Positions 8,203 through 17,040 of a DNA stretch of 61,854 bases are shown piece after piece. This stretch comes from Lederbergia panacisoli. GTDB lineage: Bacteria > Bacillota > Bacilli > Bacillales > Bacillaceae_C. Location: NCBI RefSeq assembly GCF_024626525.1, contig NZ_JANJGU010000019.1, positions 1 through 61,854 of the forward strand, written 5' to 3'. Position numbers and translations under genes: made by a program. Position 1 is the stretch's first letter, and each line of letters opens with the position of its first letter. The notes under the pieces are model-generated. The model ran no database searches, was not told where the DNA came from, and saw only the letters and a list, made by a program, of their open reading frames with translations.

Positions 8203-9626
8203 TGATCCTCACCCTTTTTATGGTCTTTAAACCAATCTCGGAATCTCTCTTTATTTGGAGCCGGAAATTCACGAATTTCAGTCCATGCTTTTAATGGACC
8301 CACACCTTTGGAAATCTTATTGCCGTCTGTAAATGGATTCATAGCTGTAGGAGCTATTTTTGAACCTAGTTTGTAAAGGGATGGAGATGCCGCCCCTAAA
8401 CCAAAAGCTTTCATCGCTAGTTTCTCGGAGATAGGAGCTCTTCCTTCTTTTTCAACAATAACTTGGCGATGTTTATGCAATAAATCGTGGAGTGGAATTT
8501 TAACTGGGCAAGCCTCCGTGCAAGCGCCACATAATGTTGAAGCATATGGAAGTTCTTTATAGTCATCATAACCACCTAATAAGGGAGAAAGGACAGCACC
8601 GACAGGACCGGAATATATCGAGCCATATGAATGGCCGCCTACATGCCGATAAACTGGACATACATTCACACAGGCTGCACAGCGAATACATTGAAGAATC
8701 GAGTGAAATTCTCCGCCTAAAATATCAGATCTTCCATTATCGACAATAACTAAATGAAAATCTTCGGGCCCATCGACATCCCCTTCATCTTTTGCACCGG
8801 TTAGTACTGTGATATAACTTGTTAGCTTTTGCCCAACTGCACTTCTTGTAAGTAGACCTACTAGAACTTCCAACTCTTCAAAAGTCGGGACAAGCCTTTC
8901 CATTCCCATTACGGTAATTTGCGTTTTTGGTAAGGCTGTGACAAGATCAGCATTCCCCTCATTTGTCACTAAACAAATTGAACCCGTTTCGGCCACCGCA
9001 AAATTACAGCCGGTTATGCCAACATCTGCTGTCAAATATTCCTCCCTAAGCATTTGTCTCGCATGCCAAGCTAATTCTTCAGGTTTTTCGGTCTGCTGAT
9101 AGTTTAGTTTTTCTGTAAAAACGTCTCTAATTTGCTCTTTATTTTTATGTAAGGCAGGGGCAACAATATGCGAAGGAGGATCGTGACCATCTATTTGAAG
9201 AATATATTCACCAAGGTCAGTTTCAATTACTTCACATCCAGCTTCCTCAAGAAATGGATTTAAATCGATTTCTTCTGTCACCATTGACTTTGATTTGACG
9301 ACCTTTTTGGCATTTTTATTTTTGATCACACCACGGATATAGTCATTTGCTTCTTCAGGTGTTTCCGCAAAGAAAACATGTCCTCCTCTTTTTGAGACAT
9401 TCTCACTTAATTGATACAAATAATAATCCAGATTTTCTAAAACATGCTTCCGGATTTCTTCTCCAAGTGAACGCCACTCTTCCCAGTTTCCAAGTTCTTT
9501 AGCTGCATCTATTCGCCTTGTCTGCAGCCTTTCTTGGGCGCCAGAAACCGCTCCCCTCATAAAATTATTTTGAATCCCGGTATCAACACGCTTTTTAAAG
9601 TCGCCAGTATCAATTTTCATTGGCAT
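8199..9626 (-). CDS. lutB: Lactate utilization protein B (iron-sulfur LUD protein)
   Basis: LutB is the largest LutABC subunit, here 475 residues, the usual size. The N-terminal two thirds is a LUD domain ([23 protein letters not shown]). The C-terminal part carries two [4Fe-4S] motifs, [15 protein letters not shown] and [14 protein letters not shown], both complete. A DUF3390-like tail follows. It passes electrons from lactate oxidation to downstream acceptors with LutA and LutC. It lies 16 bp after lutA with an AGGTGGG ribosome binding site and overlaps lutC by 4 bp. Confidence 0.96.
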   Translation of the reverse strand: MPMKIDTGDFKKRVDTGIQNNFMRGAVSGAQERLQTRRIDAAKELGNWEEWRSLGEEIRKHVLENLDYYLYQLSENVSKRGGHVFFAETPEEANDYIRGVIKNKNAKKVVKSKSMVTEEIDLNPFLEEAGCEVIETDLGEYILQIDGHDPPSHIVAPALHKNKEQIRDVFTEKLNYQQTEKPEELAWHARQMLREEYLTADVGITGCNFAVAETGSICLVTNEGNADLVTALPKTQITVMGMERLVPTFEELEVLVGLLTRSAVGQKLTSYITVLTGAKDEGDVDGPEDFHLVIVDNGRSDILGGEFHSILQCIRCAACVNVCPVYRHVGGHSYGSIYSGPVGAVLSPLLGGYDDYKELPYASTLCGACTEACPVKIPLHDLLHKHRQVIVEKEGRAPISEKLAMKAFGLGAASPSLYKLGSKIAPTAMNPFTDGNKISKGVGPLKAWTEIREFPAPNKERFRDWFKDHKKGEDQ

Positions 9627-9642
9627 GTTTTCCCACCTCTTT

Positions 9643-10359
9643 TCACCTGGTATTTAATATTTCTGCGATGTGCATTACCTTTACTTGTTTTCCAAGACGA
9701 TCTATTCTTCCGCCTATATTCATCAAACAGCCACAATCTGCACCGATTAAATATTCGGCTTCGGTTTCATCTATATGTTGTACTTTTTCATCCACCATTT
9801 GTTCTGAAATTCGGGACATTTTCACCGAGAAAGTCCCACCAAATCCGCAGCAATGATGTTTCTCAGGAAGCTCTGTATATTCAAGACCCTTTACATTTTC
9901 CAACAGTTTCATAGGTGCTTCAGTGACACCTAAAAGTCTTGTCATATGGCAGGAGGTATGAAAAGTTACATGCCCTTGGAACGTAGCTCCAACATCTTCA
10001 ACCTTTAGAACATCCACAATAAATTCGGTCATTTCATATGTTTTCTGTTTAAGGGCTTTTGCTTTTGGTCCCCAAACTGGATCCCCTTTAAAAATATTCT
10101 CATATTCGTGAAACATGTATGCGCAGGACCCTGAAAGTCCAACGACATATTCTGACTCCTCAAAAGCATCCATCATTCTTTTCATCGCTTCTTTTGAATT
10201 TTTCACGTAACCGCTATTATAAGCCGGCTGACCGCAGCAAACTTGTGACTCGGGAAAATCAACCTCACAACCGAGCTGTTCTAGTAACTCCACTGCCGCT
10301 TTACCTACATGGCTATGAAACATATCTACTAAACATGTTGCAAATAAACTGACTTTCAT
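9643..10359 (-). CDS. lutA: Lactate utilization protein A (CCG-domain protein)
   Basis: LutA is a 238-residue protein with two cysteine-rich CCG domains ([11 protein letters not shown] around residue 42 and [11 protein letters not shown] around 175). These bind iron-sulfur clusters as in GlpC and heterodisulfide reductase subunits. Together with LutB and LutC it oxidises L-lactate. The ATG at 10359 is chosen over an upstream TTG because AGAAGG is the likely ribosome binding site and the length then equals that of known LutA. It is the first gene of the operon, divergent from the DUF4091 glycosidase. Confidence 0.95.
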   Translation of the reverse strand: MKVSLFATCLVDMFHSHVGKAAVELLEQLGCEVDFPESQVCCGQPAYNSGYVKNSKEAMKRMMDAFEESEYVVGLSGSCAYMFHEYENIFKGDPVWGPKAKALKQKTYEMTEFIVDVLKVEDVGATFQGHVTFHTSCHMTRLLGVTEAPMKLLENVKGLEYTELPEKHHCCGFGGTFSVKMSRISEQMVDEKVQHIDETEAEYLIGADCGCLMNIGGRIDRLGKQVKVMHIAEILNTR

Positions 10360-10402
10360 ATTTTTCAACCTTCTTCCAAATATTGAAGATTCATATAATT
10401 CT

Positions 10403-10431
10403 ACTTTATTCCTTTATCGATCAGCAGTCAA
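10403..10431 (-). promoter_or_regulatory. Likely lutABC promoter
   Basis: On the minus strand -35 TTGACT (10426-10431), 17-bp spacer and -10 TAAAGT (10403-10408) lie about 45 bp before the lutA start. A short dyad GTC-TGTT-GAC overlaps the -35 and could be a GntR-type (LutR) half-operator, but it is weak. Confidence 0.45.
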
Positions 10432-10544
10432 CAGACCATCTTATGACTACCTTTTTATTATCCATTGCTAAAATTCTCCCTAAGAATTAATATAAAAATT
10501 ACAGAAAGATGGCATTTACAACTTCATCAATGGGGGATTTATTC

Positions 10545-12188
10545 ATGGCTAATTTTGAATTTCGGTTAACAGATTCATTAGAAAAAGTATTTCCAGCAAA
10601 CACGCCAAATACGATACCATTAAATGACATTTCAATTTTCCAAAATGAACAATTTTCTTTTCAGATTGCTTATCGTTGTTTTGACAATAAGAAAGCTCAT
10701 ATTCTTCTAGAAGCTGATGATACAATTTCTACTTCTGTTAGCCTTGTGAAAAAAGTACCATCTACTCTACCAGCATATGCAGATTCACATGATGAAAATT
10801 ACCTTTCTACTTTGCCAGGATTATTTCCCGATTTGCTTGCTCCGGCAACGACTGAAAGAATTGAGCTAGAATCAGATGGTTGGAATTCTATTTGGGTTGA
10901 TGTTTTTCCTAAAACTGGAGCTATTGGTGAAAAAGCATTAAATATAACAATTACCGATGAAAATTACCATTCCATCTTCGAACAATCTTTAACGATTCGG
11001 GTCATTCCGTATGCGCTGCCAGAACAAAAATTAATTCATACACAATGGTTCCACACTGACTGTTTGGCAAATTATTATGGTGTAGAAGCTTTTACCGATG
11101 AACATTGGCGTATCATAAATAATTTCATTCGTGCCGCCGCAAAAGAAAATGGGATTAATATGATTCTTACTCCTATCTTCACACCACCTTTGGATACGAG
11201 AGTTGGGGGCGAACGAACAACCGTACAACTCGTGCAAATTTCATACAAAAATAGCGAGTACAATTTTGATTTTACCCTCTTAAAAAAATGGTTAGAACTA
11301 TGCAAAAAGAACGGAATAAAATACATTGAAATTGCCCACCTTTTTACACAATGGGGCGCCGAGTATACTCCTAAAATTATGGTAACAGAAGATGGGAAGC
11401 TAGTAAGAAAATTTGGTTGGGACGTGGCTGCAGACAGCACAAAATATAGACTGTTTTTAGATTCATTTCTCCCTGCATTAACTGAGTTTTTAAGAGAAAA
11501 TTGGGACTCAGAAAAAGTTTATTTTCATATATCAGATGAGCCAAACGAAAACAATATTGCTACTTATTCAAAAGCGAAAGCAATCGCAGAACCCTATTTA
11601 AAAGATTTTAAAATCATTGATGCGTTAAGCGATTATTCATTCTATCAGAAAGGAATTGTTACGAAGCCTGTTGTAGCGAATGACCATATCCAAACTTTCA
11701 TTGATCATAATGTCGCTAATTTATGGACTTATTATTGCTGTGCCCAAAATCAAAAAGTAAGCAATCGTTTCATGTCGATGCCTTCAGCAAGAAATCGAAT
11801 CATCGCAACACAATTATTTAAATATGAGATTGAGGGATTCCTACATTGGGGATATAACTTTTACAACAGCCAATATTCGGTAGAGCTAATAAATCCTTAT
11901 GAAATTACAGATGCAAAAAAAGCTTTTCCTTCGGGTGATACGTTCCTTGTCTATCCAGGGGAGAACGGCGAAGCAATTCCTTCTATTCGTTCACGGGTCT
12001 TTTATCAGGCTTTACAAGATCTACGGGCATTTCAATGGCTTGAACATTTAAAAGGTAAAGCGTTTGTTTTGAATATTATTGAAAAGTCTCAAACAATTAC
12101 TTTTGACGATTATCCGAATGATAAGGAATATATTTTCCAATTAAGAGAAGAGGTTAATAGGGAGATAGAACAAGAGCTAAGTAAATAA
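10545..12188 (+). CDS. DUF4091-containing glycoside hydrolase, GH123-like
   Basis: A 547-residue cytosolic protein with a beta-sandwich N-terminal part (about 1-180) and a TIM barrel of the DUF4091/GH123 type. The barrel holds HISDEPNENN near residue 335, the Asp-Glu pair used in substrate-assisted hydrolysis, and the family-typical FLHWGYNFYNS downstream. Characterised GH123 members release N-acetylgalactosamine from glycosphingolipid or related glycans. I choose the ATG at 10545 because TGGGGGAT (10531-10538) is a well-placed ribosome binding site; ATGs at 10509 and 10530 are alternatives. It has no signal peptide, so the substrate must be imported. It stands alone on the plus strand between lutABC and the fucosidase locus, with its own terminator. 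Confidence 0.85.
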   Translation: MANFEFRLTDSLEKVFPANTPNTIPLNDISIFQNEQFSFQIAYRCFDNKKAHILLEADDTISTSVSLVKKVPSTLPAYADSHDENYLSTLPGLFPDLLAPATTERIELESDGWNSIWVDVFPKTGAIGEKALNITITDENYHSIFEQSLTIRVIPYALPEQKLIHTQWFHTDCLANYYGVEAFTDEHWRIINNFIRAAAKENGINMILTPIFTPPLDTRVGGERTTVQLVQISYKNSEYNFDFTLLKKWLELCKKNGIKYIEIAHLFTQWGAEYTPKIMVTEDGKLVRKFGWDVAADSTKYRLFLDSFLPALTEFLRENWDSEKVYFHISDEPNENNIATYSKAKAIAEPYLKDFKIIDALSDYSFYQKGIVTKPVVANDHIQTFIDHNVANLWTYYCCAQNQKVSNRFMSMPSARNRIIATQLFKYEIEGFLHWGYNFYNSQYSVELINPYEITDAKKAFPSGDTFLVYPGENGEAIPSIRSRVFYQALQDLRAFQWLEHLKGKAFVLNIIEKSQTITFDDYPNDKEYIFQLREEVNREIEQELSK

Positions 12189-12196
12189 AACCAAAA

Positions 12197-12235
12197 GGCG
12201 AAGGAATATTCCCTTCGCCATTTTTGTTTTTTTCC
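12197..12235 (+). terminator. Terminator of the DUF4091 glycosidase gene
   Basis: An 8-bp perfect stem (GGCGAAGG, 12197-12204, with CCTTCGCC, 12212-12219), a 7-nt loop, then ATTTTTGTTTTTTT. Confidence 0.9.
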
Positions 12236-12334
12236 TTCAGCGCTCGCTTTCCATTAGGAGCCCGGGAGCTGCCTCAGCATTAGATTCATGTGGGATTTCC
12301 CGAGGGAGTCTCGCACCTTCTGTTCCAATCAACA
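12236..12334. repeat. Interspersed Bacillus-type repeat remnant
   Basis: A block richer in GC than its surroundings runs from CAGCGCTCGCTTTCC to GAGTCTCGCACCTTC and TCCAATCAACA. These phrases are typical of a dispersed non-coding repeat found in many Bacillaceae genomes. No coding potential is visible. It sits between a terminator and the 3' end of the GH95 gene. The family assignment is from recognition, not from a search. Confidence 0.5.
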
Positions 12335-12353
12335 GACTTGAAAATCGGCAATC

Positions 12354-14726
12354 TTATATAAATATTAATTGATACTTCTTATTTTTATTCATTTCAATTT
12401 CTATTAATCCATCAACTGGTGCTATCACTTTATCCTCTTTTTCTTTTTGACGAATAATGACAGATTTACAGGATTTTAGAATAAATGAGTTCCCGGCATT
12501 AGAAATTACCTCTATTTCATCCACAAGCTTCTTATCCCAGGATATATTCACTTCAAAACCACCTTGAACGCGAATTCCCTTAATAAAACCTTTAATCCAA
12601 GTCGACGGAAGTGCAGGTAATAGTTCAACATAGCCTTTATGAGATTGAATGATCATTTCGACTACTCCGGCTGTATAGCTGAAATTCCCATCAATTTGAA
12701 AGGGCGGGTGTGCACCTAAAAGGTTCGGGTATATTCCTCCTCCAACGAAAACCGTATTATTGGCGTCAACAACATTAAATAATTGTTGCAACAATGTATT
12801 TACTCGTTCACCATCTTTCAACCTTGCCCATAGACAGATTTTCCATCCAAGACTCCAACCAGTCCCAATATCCCCTCTTCTGTTAAGAGTTTGCTTGACA
12901 GCATCCAGTAAAGGACCACCCTTGATTTGCTTGCCCGGATAAACGCCATATAAATGTGAAACATGGCGATGATGTAGTTCAACATCTTCGTAATCGATAG
13001 CCCATTCTTGCAACTGTCCATATTTTCCAACTTGCATTGGATATAAACGGTCCCTTGCTCGTTTTATATTCTCTATCCATTCGTCTTCGATACTTAATAC
13101 AGCTGCCGCCTCGATGCAATTTGTAAACAAATCCCAAGTAATTTGCAAATCCATTGTTGCCCCTTTTGTGACTGAACCTACTTGTCCCGTTTTGGTATAA
13201 AAGAGCTGTTCCGGTGAAGTAGAAGGCGAAGTTGTCAAATAGCCACTTTCATCCTCTACCAACCAATCTAAACAAAAATCAGCTGCCCCCCTCATAAGTG
13301 GCAACGCTTCTTTTTCTAAAAATGCTCGGTCTTGAGAAAACGAAAAATGTTCCCATAAGTGACGGCATAACCAAGGACCTGCCATTGGCCAAAACGCCCA
13401 AATGGGGTCTCCGTGGCGGTCGCCTCCTACTGGATCTGCTTGCCTCCATAAATCTGAATTATGGTGAGCTGTCCATCCTTTTAATCCATAGCGATCACTT
13501 ACCATTTTCTCTCCATTTAATGCTAATTCACTAACAAGTTTTAATAGTGGGCGGTGACATTCCGGTAGATTCGTTGTCTCAGCTGGCCAATAGTTCATTT
13601 CTGCATTGATATTTAACGTATAGTTAGAAGACCACGGTGGACGAGTTGAGTCATTCCAAATCCCTTGTAAATTTGCAGGCTGAGTCCCTTCCCTAGATGA
13701 TGAAATCAATAAATATCGCCCATATTGGAATAATAGTTCAACCATTCCTAAATCGTATGCACCATACTTCTTCACTCTCTCATCCGTGTCAAGTATGATT
13801 TCCGAATCATCGTAATCCAATGAGAATTGAACACGGTTAAAGAGACTTTGATAATCTTGAATATGTTCAGCCTTCAGTTGCTCATATGAAATACTCATTG
13901 CTTTAGCAAGAATCTCTTCATTTTTTCGAGTTAAATCGTCAAAAAATTTCCCGGGCAATTGATCAAAGCCATTAAATGAAGTGGCAACTGAAAAATATAA
14001 TAAGGCTTTAGTAGCATTCTTAATGGAAAGGACTCCATTTTCAGAACTGACTTTTCCGTGTTCTGCTACAACTCCCAATCTCCCTTCAAAATGAATCGCG
14101 TCAGTTTCCTCGAATTCTCCATACACGATAGGGAGTTCGTTTTCATGAACATAATTAGGTTCGCATTTTTCTGGACAAATGCCTTGTAAAATTACATTTT
14201 CATTCGAATTAGAAATTTTATATTTTAATGGACTGTCGAGTGTAATATTTACATTCAATCCATTTTCTATTGAACTTGCAAGTTGGATAACTAACACTTG
14301 ATGTGGGTGGGAAATGAATGCTTCTCTTGTGTATTCTGCTTTACCAACTATGTATTTTACAGTGGATATTGCCTCTTCTATATTTAAATTCCTTTCATAT
14401 TTCTGAGCTGCATCACCATGTAAATAATGAATGTTTAGATTGCCAAGTGGCATATAGGCTTGAGTATACGGACCAAACATATTCTTCGTTTCGTTAATTG
14501 CTTCTTCATATTTTTCTTCATCAATGAATTTCCTTACCTTTTTAAGTGAATCCCTGTCATCATAGCGTTTATCTTTTTTAGGTGGACCAGACCAAAGCGT
14601 GTCTTCATTCAGCTGAAATTGATCAACTTCAACGCCGCCAAAGTGCATAGCACCAATTTTCCCATTACCTAGTGGCATTGCTTCAGTCCAAGTTTTTGCG
14701 GACTTTTTATACGTTAACAAGTTCAA
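12354..14726 (-). CDS. GH95 family alpha-L-fucosidase
   Basis: An approximately 790-residue glycoside hydrolase that removes alpha-1,2-linked L-fucose (some members act on L-galactose) by inversion. Domain order is as in GH95: an N-terminal super-beta-sandwich (MPLGNGKIGAMHFGGV, LNEDTLWSG), a helical catalytic (alpha/alpha)6 barrel, and a C-terminal beta domain. The catalytic-site motifs are present: YTLNINAEMNYWPAET (paired Asn), TTSPSTSPEQ (acid Glu), HRHVSHLYGVYPG and QIDGNFSYTAG (Asp). There is no signal peptide. The start is set at TTG 14726, eight bases after GGAGG; the longer frame would contain this ribosome binding site. It is the last gene of the fucosidase block, but a strong hairpin lies before it. 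Confidence 0.95.
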   Translation of the reverse strand: MNLLTYKKSAKTWTEAMPLGNGKIGAMHFGGVEVDQFQLNEDTLWSGPPKKDKRYDDRDSLKKVRKFIDEEKYEEAINETKNMFGPYTQAYMPLGNLNIHYLHGDAAQKYERNLNIEEAISTVKYIVGKAEYTREAFISHPHQVLVIQLASSIENGLNVNITLDSPLKYKISNSNENVILQGICPEKCEPNYVHENELPIVYGEFEETDAIHFEGRLGVVAEHGKVSSENGVLSIKNATKALLYFSVATSFNGFDQLPGKFFDDLTRKNEEILAKAMSISYEQLKAEHIQDYQSLFNRVQFSLDYDDSEIILDTDERVKKYGAYDLGMVELLFQYGRYLLISSSREGTQPANLQGIWNDSTRPPWSSNYTLNINAEMNYWPAETTNLPECHRPLLKLVSELALNGEKMVSDRYGLKGWTAHHNSDLWRQADPVGGDRHGDPIWAFWPMAGPWLCRHLWEHFSFSQDRAFLEKEALPLMRGAADFCLDWLVEDESGYLTTSPSTSPEQLFYTKTGQVGSVTKGATMDLQITWDLFTNCIEAAAVLSIEDEWIENIKRARDRLYPMQVGKYGQLQEWAIDYEDVELHHRHVSHLYGVYPGKQIKGGPLLDAVKQTLNRRGDIGTGWSLGWKICLWARLKDGERVNTLLQQLFNVVDANNTVFVGGGIYPNLLGAHPPFQIDGNFSYTAGVVEMIIQSHKGYVELLPALPSTWIKGFIKGIRVQGGFEVNISWDKKLVDEIEVISNAGNSFILKSCKSVIIRQKEKEDKVIAPVDGLIEIEMNKNKKYQLIFI

Positions 14727-14769
14727 TGGATCATCCTCCGTCAATTGTTTATAACTTATTTGAATGAAA

Positions 14770-14809
14770 AAAAGAATACACTTCAGCCCAGACCACGGTG
14801 TATTCTTTT
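14770..14809 (-). terminator. Terminator-like hairpin between GH29 and GH95 genes
   Basis: A stem of AAAAGAATACAC with its complement GTGTATTCTTTT, loop 16 nt, followed on the minus strand by TTTTTTT. It lies inside the operon, so GH95 expression would depend on read-through or a separate promoter; no good promoter is visible in the 45 bp remaining. Confidence 0.7.
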
Positions 14810-14829
14810 GTATTCTATTGAAAAAGGGT

Positions 14830-16083
14830 TTAAACCAGCAACTGCACGTTATTCGTTAAGTAACAAGAAAATTCATTCATTATCGGTGATGCTGCTGAGT
14901 CCGTCACTCTTAATTTTAATTTACTCGTTTTAATTGCAGAAAATTGCTTAATATAGCGATGGCCGATTGCAGATCCTTCTACAATTACTTTCCACACTTC
15001 ATCGGCAAAAGCTAAGATTTCAAATTTACGTACCCGCTCACCATATTCAATATTTTCCATTAAAGCAATATGATCGATTAACATTTCTCTTTCTAAGGTT
15101 AATTCTAGCTCCCGTCCATTACCTGATACAGTCCCTAGAGGATTCGAAAATCTTCTTTTAATTTCAGCTCCAAATTCCAACAGACGCCCGGCATCAATTT
15201 CTGGAATTAATCCACGATTGTCTGGTGAAACGTTCAATAATAAGTTTGTCCCATGTCCGACAGAATTGTAATAAATATGCATCAACTCATCTAACGAACG
15301 GAGACTTGCTTCATCATTTGGGTGCCAGAACCAGTGTAGCTTACGGATCGGAACATCGCATTCAGCAGGCAGCCATTCAGGAGTGCCCGGCAGCCAATTT
15401 ACCTTTTCATCTGAAAACATGCTGATTTTCGCAGCACTTTCGGTATTCCAGCAAGGATATGGAGCTAGGCCCTCTTCATTGCCTACCCACCTAATGGTCG
15501 GTTGCCCCATATTGAAGATCATTGCATCCGGCTGATATTTTTTCACAATGCTAATGATTCTTTCCCAGTTATACTCTCTACCTTCTGAACCAGCACCATC
15601 AAACCAAACTTCCACGATGGGGCCATATTGTGTCAATAGTTCTGTTAGCTGTTCGGAATAAAAATCATCATACGCTTCTGCATCTTCATAGGAAGGCTCA
15701 TGTTGATCCCATGGAGATAAATATAGTCCAAAGTGAATGCCTTCTTTTTTACAAGCATCCGCACATTCGCGGACAACATCACCGTTGCTATTTTTCCAAG
15801 GGCTTGATTTTACAGAGTAATCAGTCGTTGCTGTTGGCCAAAGACAAAAACCATCATGATGTTTTGCAGTCAACACAAAATATTTAAATCCCGCATCTTT
15901 TGCAAGCTTCACCCACCCTGCAGCATCCAATTCTGTTGGATTAAACAATTCAGGAGAATCCGTACCTTCTCCCCACTCTTGATCACAAAAAGTATTAATG
16001 CCAAAATGGCAAAAAACACCTAATTCGAGATTTTGCCAAGCTAGTTGTGATTTTGTTGGAAGCGCAAGTTTATTTATTGCCAT
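14830..16083 (-). CDS. GH29 family alpha-L-fucosidase (copy 1)
   Basis: A 417-residue retaining alpha-L-fucosidase. The TIM barrel carries VFCHFGINTF, FVLTAKHHDGFCLWP (substrate-binding His-His), LYLSPWDQHEPSY and VEVWFDGAGSEG, where the Asp of WFD is the catalytic nucleophile. A short C-terminal beta domain follows. The shape fits the GH29 B-type enzymes that act on alpha-1,3/1,4-fucose next to galactose, though this cannot be proven here. There is no signal peptide, implying intracellular action. The ATG at 16083 has AGGTG 8-10 bp upstream; a GTG at 16092 is the alternative. It is 67 bp after the isomerase-like gene. Confidence 0.94.
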   Translation of the reverse strand: MAINKLALPTKSQLAWQNLELGVFCHFGINTFCDQEWGEGTDSPELFNPTELDAAGWVKLAKDAGFKYFVLTAKHHDGFCLWPTATTDYSVKSSPWKNSNGDVVRECADACKKEGIHFGLYLSPWDQHEPSYEDAEAYDDFYSEQLTELLTQYGPIVEVWFDGAGSEGREYNWERIISIVKKYQPDAMIFNMGQPTIRWVGNEEGLAPYPCWNTESAAKISMFSDEKVNWLPGTPEWLPAECDVPIRKLHWFWHPNDEASLRSLDELMHIYYNSVGHGTNLLLNVSPDNRGLIPEIDAGRLLEFGAEIKRRFSNPLGTVSGNGRELELTLEREMLIDHIALMENIEYGERVRKFEILAFADEVWKVIVEGSAIGHRYIKQFSAIKTSKLKLRVTDSAASPIMNEFSCYLTNNVQLLV

Positions 16084-16150
16084 TTTTTCCACACCTTGTT
16101 TAATAAAATATGTTTAACTGAAGTTGATATTGACGAAAATAATAGCGATC

Positions 16151-17023
16151 CTAAACCTCATTCCAAAATCTTCTTATATTATCCATCCCGATCTTGGAAC
16201 CTACCTTACAATCTTCCATACCTTCAAACTCAACCGTAATATAGCCATCGTATCCAGATTCTTTAACAAGCTTTACGACTTCCCGAATGTTAATATCGCC
16301 TTGTCCAACAATGGCACCTCTCAAGAAATTGCCATTAGCTGTTTTGAACCAATTTCCTTCTCCTGGATCTTGATAATATGGACGATAATAAAAATCTTTA
16401 AAATGAACGAGGGAAGCGTATGGCAAGTTTTTCTTTACCCCCACTAGGGAATCTTCATCAACACACATAAAATTACCGATATCTAAAGTTGTTTTAAAGT
16501 TTGGTCGATCAACTTCCAGTAGTACGCGTTGCACCCTATCACTTGCCTGCACACAGTGTCCGTGGTTTTCAATCGTCGTTGTAATACCGTATTGGGCTGC
16601 GTAATCAGCAATTTGCTTACTTCCCTCTACCATTAACGACAAATTTTTCTCAAACCATTCAATTGTAATTTTCTCCGGAGGTAGTGTGAAGGCAGTAACG
16701 TCATGGCGCATATGCTTAATGCCCATGCGATCGATAAGATCAACATGACTTTTTAACCTATCTACTTCCTCTTTGAATTCTTGCTCCGTTTCCTGAACAA
16801 AGTTTGCAGGCATAGAATAGTTGGATAACTCAATCCCAACTGACGCTGCTTTTTCACGAACGGCGTCTGCAAGTTCTACATTATCGATTAGAGTAAAACC
16901 GTATGGAACAATTTCCATATGCTCTCCACCATTGTCAGCAATCCATTGAACGACATCAAGAACATCCATTTCCCCTGAGTTTAGTGCACTTAACAAGCTA
17001 TATGTACTCAAACCAATCTTCAT
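16151..17023 (-). CDS. Sugar phosphate isomerase/epimerase-like TIM barrel, paralogue of the ROK-operon copy
   Basis: A 290-residue PF01261 barrel with ligands IENHG, TTLDIGNF, VHFKDF and TVEFEG. It shares nearly every motif and the length with the protein at 1450-2313, including IADYAAQYGITT and GNFLRGAIVGQGDI. It lies between two GH29 fucosidase genes, 17 bp after one of them, so it is co-transcribed with them. It may handle the sugar or keto-sugar released by the fucosidases, or isomerise L-fucose-like products. No canonical fucose isomerase (FucI), kinase (FucK) or aldolase (FucA) is present in the window, so it could replace one step; this is inference. Confidence 0.86.
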   Translation of the reverse strand: MKIGLSTYSLLSALNSGEMDVLDVVQWIADNGGEHMEIVPYGFTLIDNVELADAVREKAASVGIELSNYSMPANFVQETEQEFKEEVDRLKSHVDLIDRMGIKHMRHDVTAFTLPPEKITIEWFEKNLSLMVEGSKQIADYAAQYGITTTIENHGHCVQASDRVQRVLLEVDRPNFKTTLDIGNFMCVDEDSLVGVKKNLPYASLVHFKDFYYRPYYQDPGEGNWFKTANGNFLRGAIVGQGDINIREVVKLVKESGYDGYITVEFEGMEDCKVGSKIGMDNIRRFWNEV

Positions 17024-17040
17024 AACATTTTCCCCCTCTA

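Noticed and set aside
12236-12334. Riboswitch or structured RNA before the GH95 gene end
   Set aside because: It lies at the 3' side of the gene and matches the style of a dispersed repeat, not a leader RNA.
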